Positions 63,191-64,000 of a DNA stretch of 64,000 bases are shown here, piece after piece. The stretch comes from Imbricaverruca yamaguchii. Lineage: Eukaryota > Arthropoda > Thecostraca > Neoverrucidae. The DNA lies in NCBI GenBank assembly GCA_034440575.1, contig JAOTOL010001392.1, forward strand, positions 62,001 through 126,000, written 5' to 3'. Every line of letters begins with the position of its first letter. The first letter of the stretch is position 1. The position numbers and the translations under genes were made by a program. Under the pieces are notes generated by a model, which ran no database searches, was not told the origin of the DNA, and saw only the letters and a program-made list of their open reading frames with translations.

Positions 63191-63745
63191 ACATGACGTG
63201 ACACGCCGTCACGTCAGTTCGAATCCTACTGCTGGACATTCGACCAGATACGACCAGTTGCCGTAGGATGTTGGCGAAGAGTCGCTGAAGCTAGGAAAAG
63301 CCTCTTTCATGGCGATCTTCCTTGAAAACTTCCAGGTGAAAACTGGCGAATTCTCGTATATTTTGGTAGATTTTGACAACCTGCATCCATTGATGTCAAT
63401 CCGATCTGCTTACAGCGGTTTCCCACACTCTTTGGACATTTTGAGATGAAGCCACCTGTGCAGCCATACACCGCTGGATCCGTCTGTGCCCGCGGAGCAC
63501 ATCACTGATGCAACGGGCGCCCGTTGCAAGATGTTCCCGATCTTCATAAACATCCGGATCAGTTGCATACCTCCTTGGGTCCAGTCACGGCCTCCAGCAA
63601 GATCGTCATGCTGTTGATGTTGATCGGCATGCTGTTGACGTTGATGTTGATGTTGATTCGTCATGTCAGGTTGATAGTTTTACGGAGCATGGCTCGGATG
63701 GAATGTTGTTGGACGCATCGTCCTATCACACGTGACATTATGTAC
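63191..63745. other. Intron sequence, no gene recognised
   Basis: Lies between the minisatellite and the right-edge exon. A GTTGATGTTGATG-type short repeat is near 63615-63660. Confidence 0.5.
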
Positions 63746-64000
63746 TGCACATCGAACGGACAGCCACACGTCCAGCAGACGTGGCGGTGCACAGGTGTGC
63801 GCGGCCAGCAGACGTCTGGCGGTGTACAGGTGTGCGCGGCCAGCAGACGTCTGGCGGTGTACAGGTGTGCGCGGCCAGCAGACGTCTGGCGGTGTACAGG
63901 TGTGCGCGGCCAGCAGACGTCTGGCGGTGTACAGGTGTGCGCGGCCAGCAGACGTCTGGCGGTGGCGGCGCTGGTGCAGCTGCAGGTCGCCGTCACTTCG
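63746..64000 (-). CDS. C2H2 zinc-finger gene, exon A (partial, interrupted by a tandem array)
   Basis: At the right edge the minus strand reads SDGDLQLHQRRH, the second half of a C2H2 finger whose cysteines lie beyond 64000. At 63746-63790 it reads HVCWTCGCPFDV, the first half of another finger. Between them sits a 35-bp tandem array (63773-63968). Without the array the two halves would meet as RRHRHVCWTCG, a normal finger-to-finger join. With it, the 173-bp offset puts them in different frames. A weak donor (GTACAT or GTGCAG) follows the second half. Membership of the same gene as exons B-E is inferred from strand and composition; at least one exon before exon B is missing. Confidence 0.55.
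63773..63968. repeat. 35-bp tandem array inside zinc-finger coding sequence
   Basis: CAGCAGACGTCTGGCGGTGT plus ACAGGTGTGCGCGGC repeats from 63806, 63841, 63876, 63911 and 63946. The first, partial copy (63773) lacks 2 bp (GACGTGGCGG), giving 33 bp to the next. Confidence 0.92.

Noticed and set aside
63185..63240. GTTCGAATCC, a B-box-like motif beside a small hairpin
   Set aside because: No cloverleaf can be built around it.

Overview
The window is nuclear DNA from an invertebrate metazoan. The evidence is phase-matched spliced exons of a C2H2 zinc-finger gene, introns up to 18 kb long, a nuclear tRNA gene with internal promoter boxes, several classes of eukaryotic transposon and very many mini- and microsatellites. 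GC-rich third codon positions and the transposon mix fit an arthropod; a crustacean such as a barnacle is a guess only. No prokaryotic, viral or CRISPR features were seen.

The backbone is one minus-strand zinc-finger gene. Exons, from 5' to 3' on the minus strand, are: a partial exon at the right edge (about 63746-64000), then 23431-24644, 22221-22574, 3827-4062 and 3114-3281. The gene runs off both ends of the window. Exons 22221-22574, 3827-4062 and 3114-3281 join in phase, and each junction falls inside a zinc finger, giving textbook CX2CX12HX4H spacing. The link from the right-edge exon to 23431-24644 is inferred, and at least one exon between them is unseen. A tRNA-Thr(UGU) gene starts at the fifth base of the intron after 3114-3281 and overlaps its splice donor.

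The 18-kb intron (4063-22220) holds minisatellites of 55, 26, 30 and 56 bp, two adjacent AT-looped palindromes, and a 10,546-bp DNA transposon (10357-20902). The transposon has 31/33 matching terminal inverted repeats and an apparent 2-bp TT target duplication. It split a 56-bp tandem array, which lets the empty site be read. It carries a decayed tnp2/CACTA-like transposase, a second multi-exon gene with a DUF4806-like start, and GGGCCC-rich subterminal repeats.

From 24.6 to 63.7 kb lies a second very large non-coding stretch. It contains a diverged 270-bp satellite, a frameshifted Penelope-like element with RT and GIY-YIG-type remains bounded by a 21-bp inverted repeat and AC/AT microsatellites, minisatellites of 30 and 31 bp, and a roughly 10-kb GC-rich block (38.9-49.6 kb). 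That block has AT-rich islands dense in homeodomain, POU, GATA and CRE-like motifs, plausible regulatory elements. A decayed I-group LINE (about 53.87-59.95 kb) with CCHC knuckles, endonuclease, RT and RNase H follows, then a long CT/AT/CT microsatellite and a roughly 33-bp minisatellite with a 228-bp higher-order repeat.

A thread through the whole window is a family of 22-69 bp insertions matching the 3' tail of the I-group LINE. Several have their own 9-15 bp target-site duplications, and they share a 3' hairpin whose stem shows a compensatory change.
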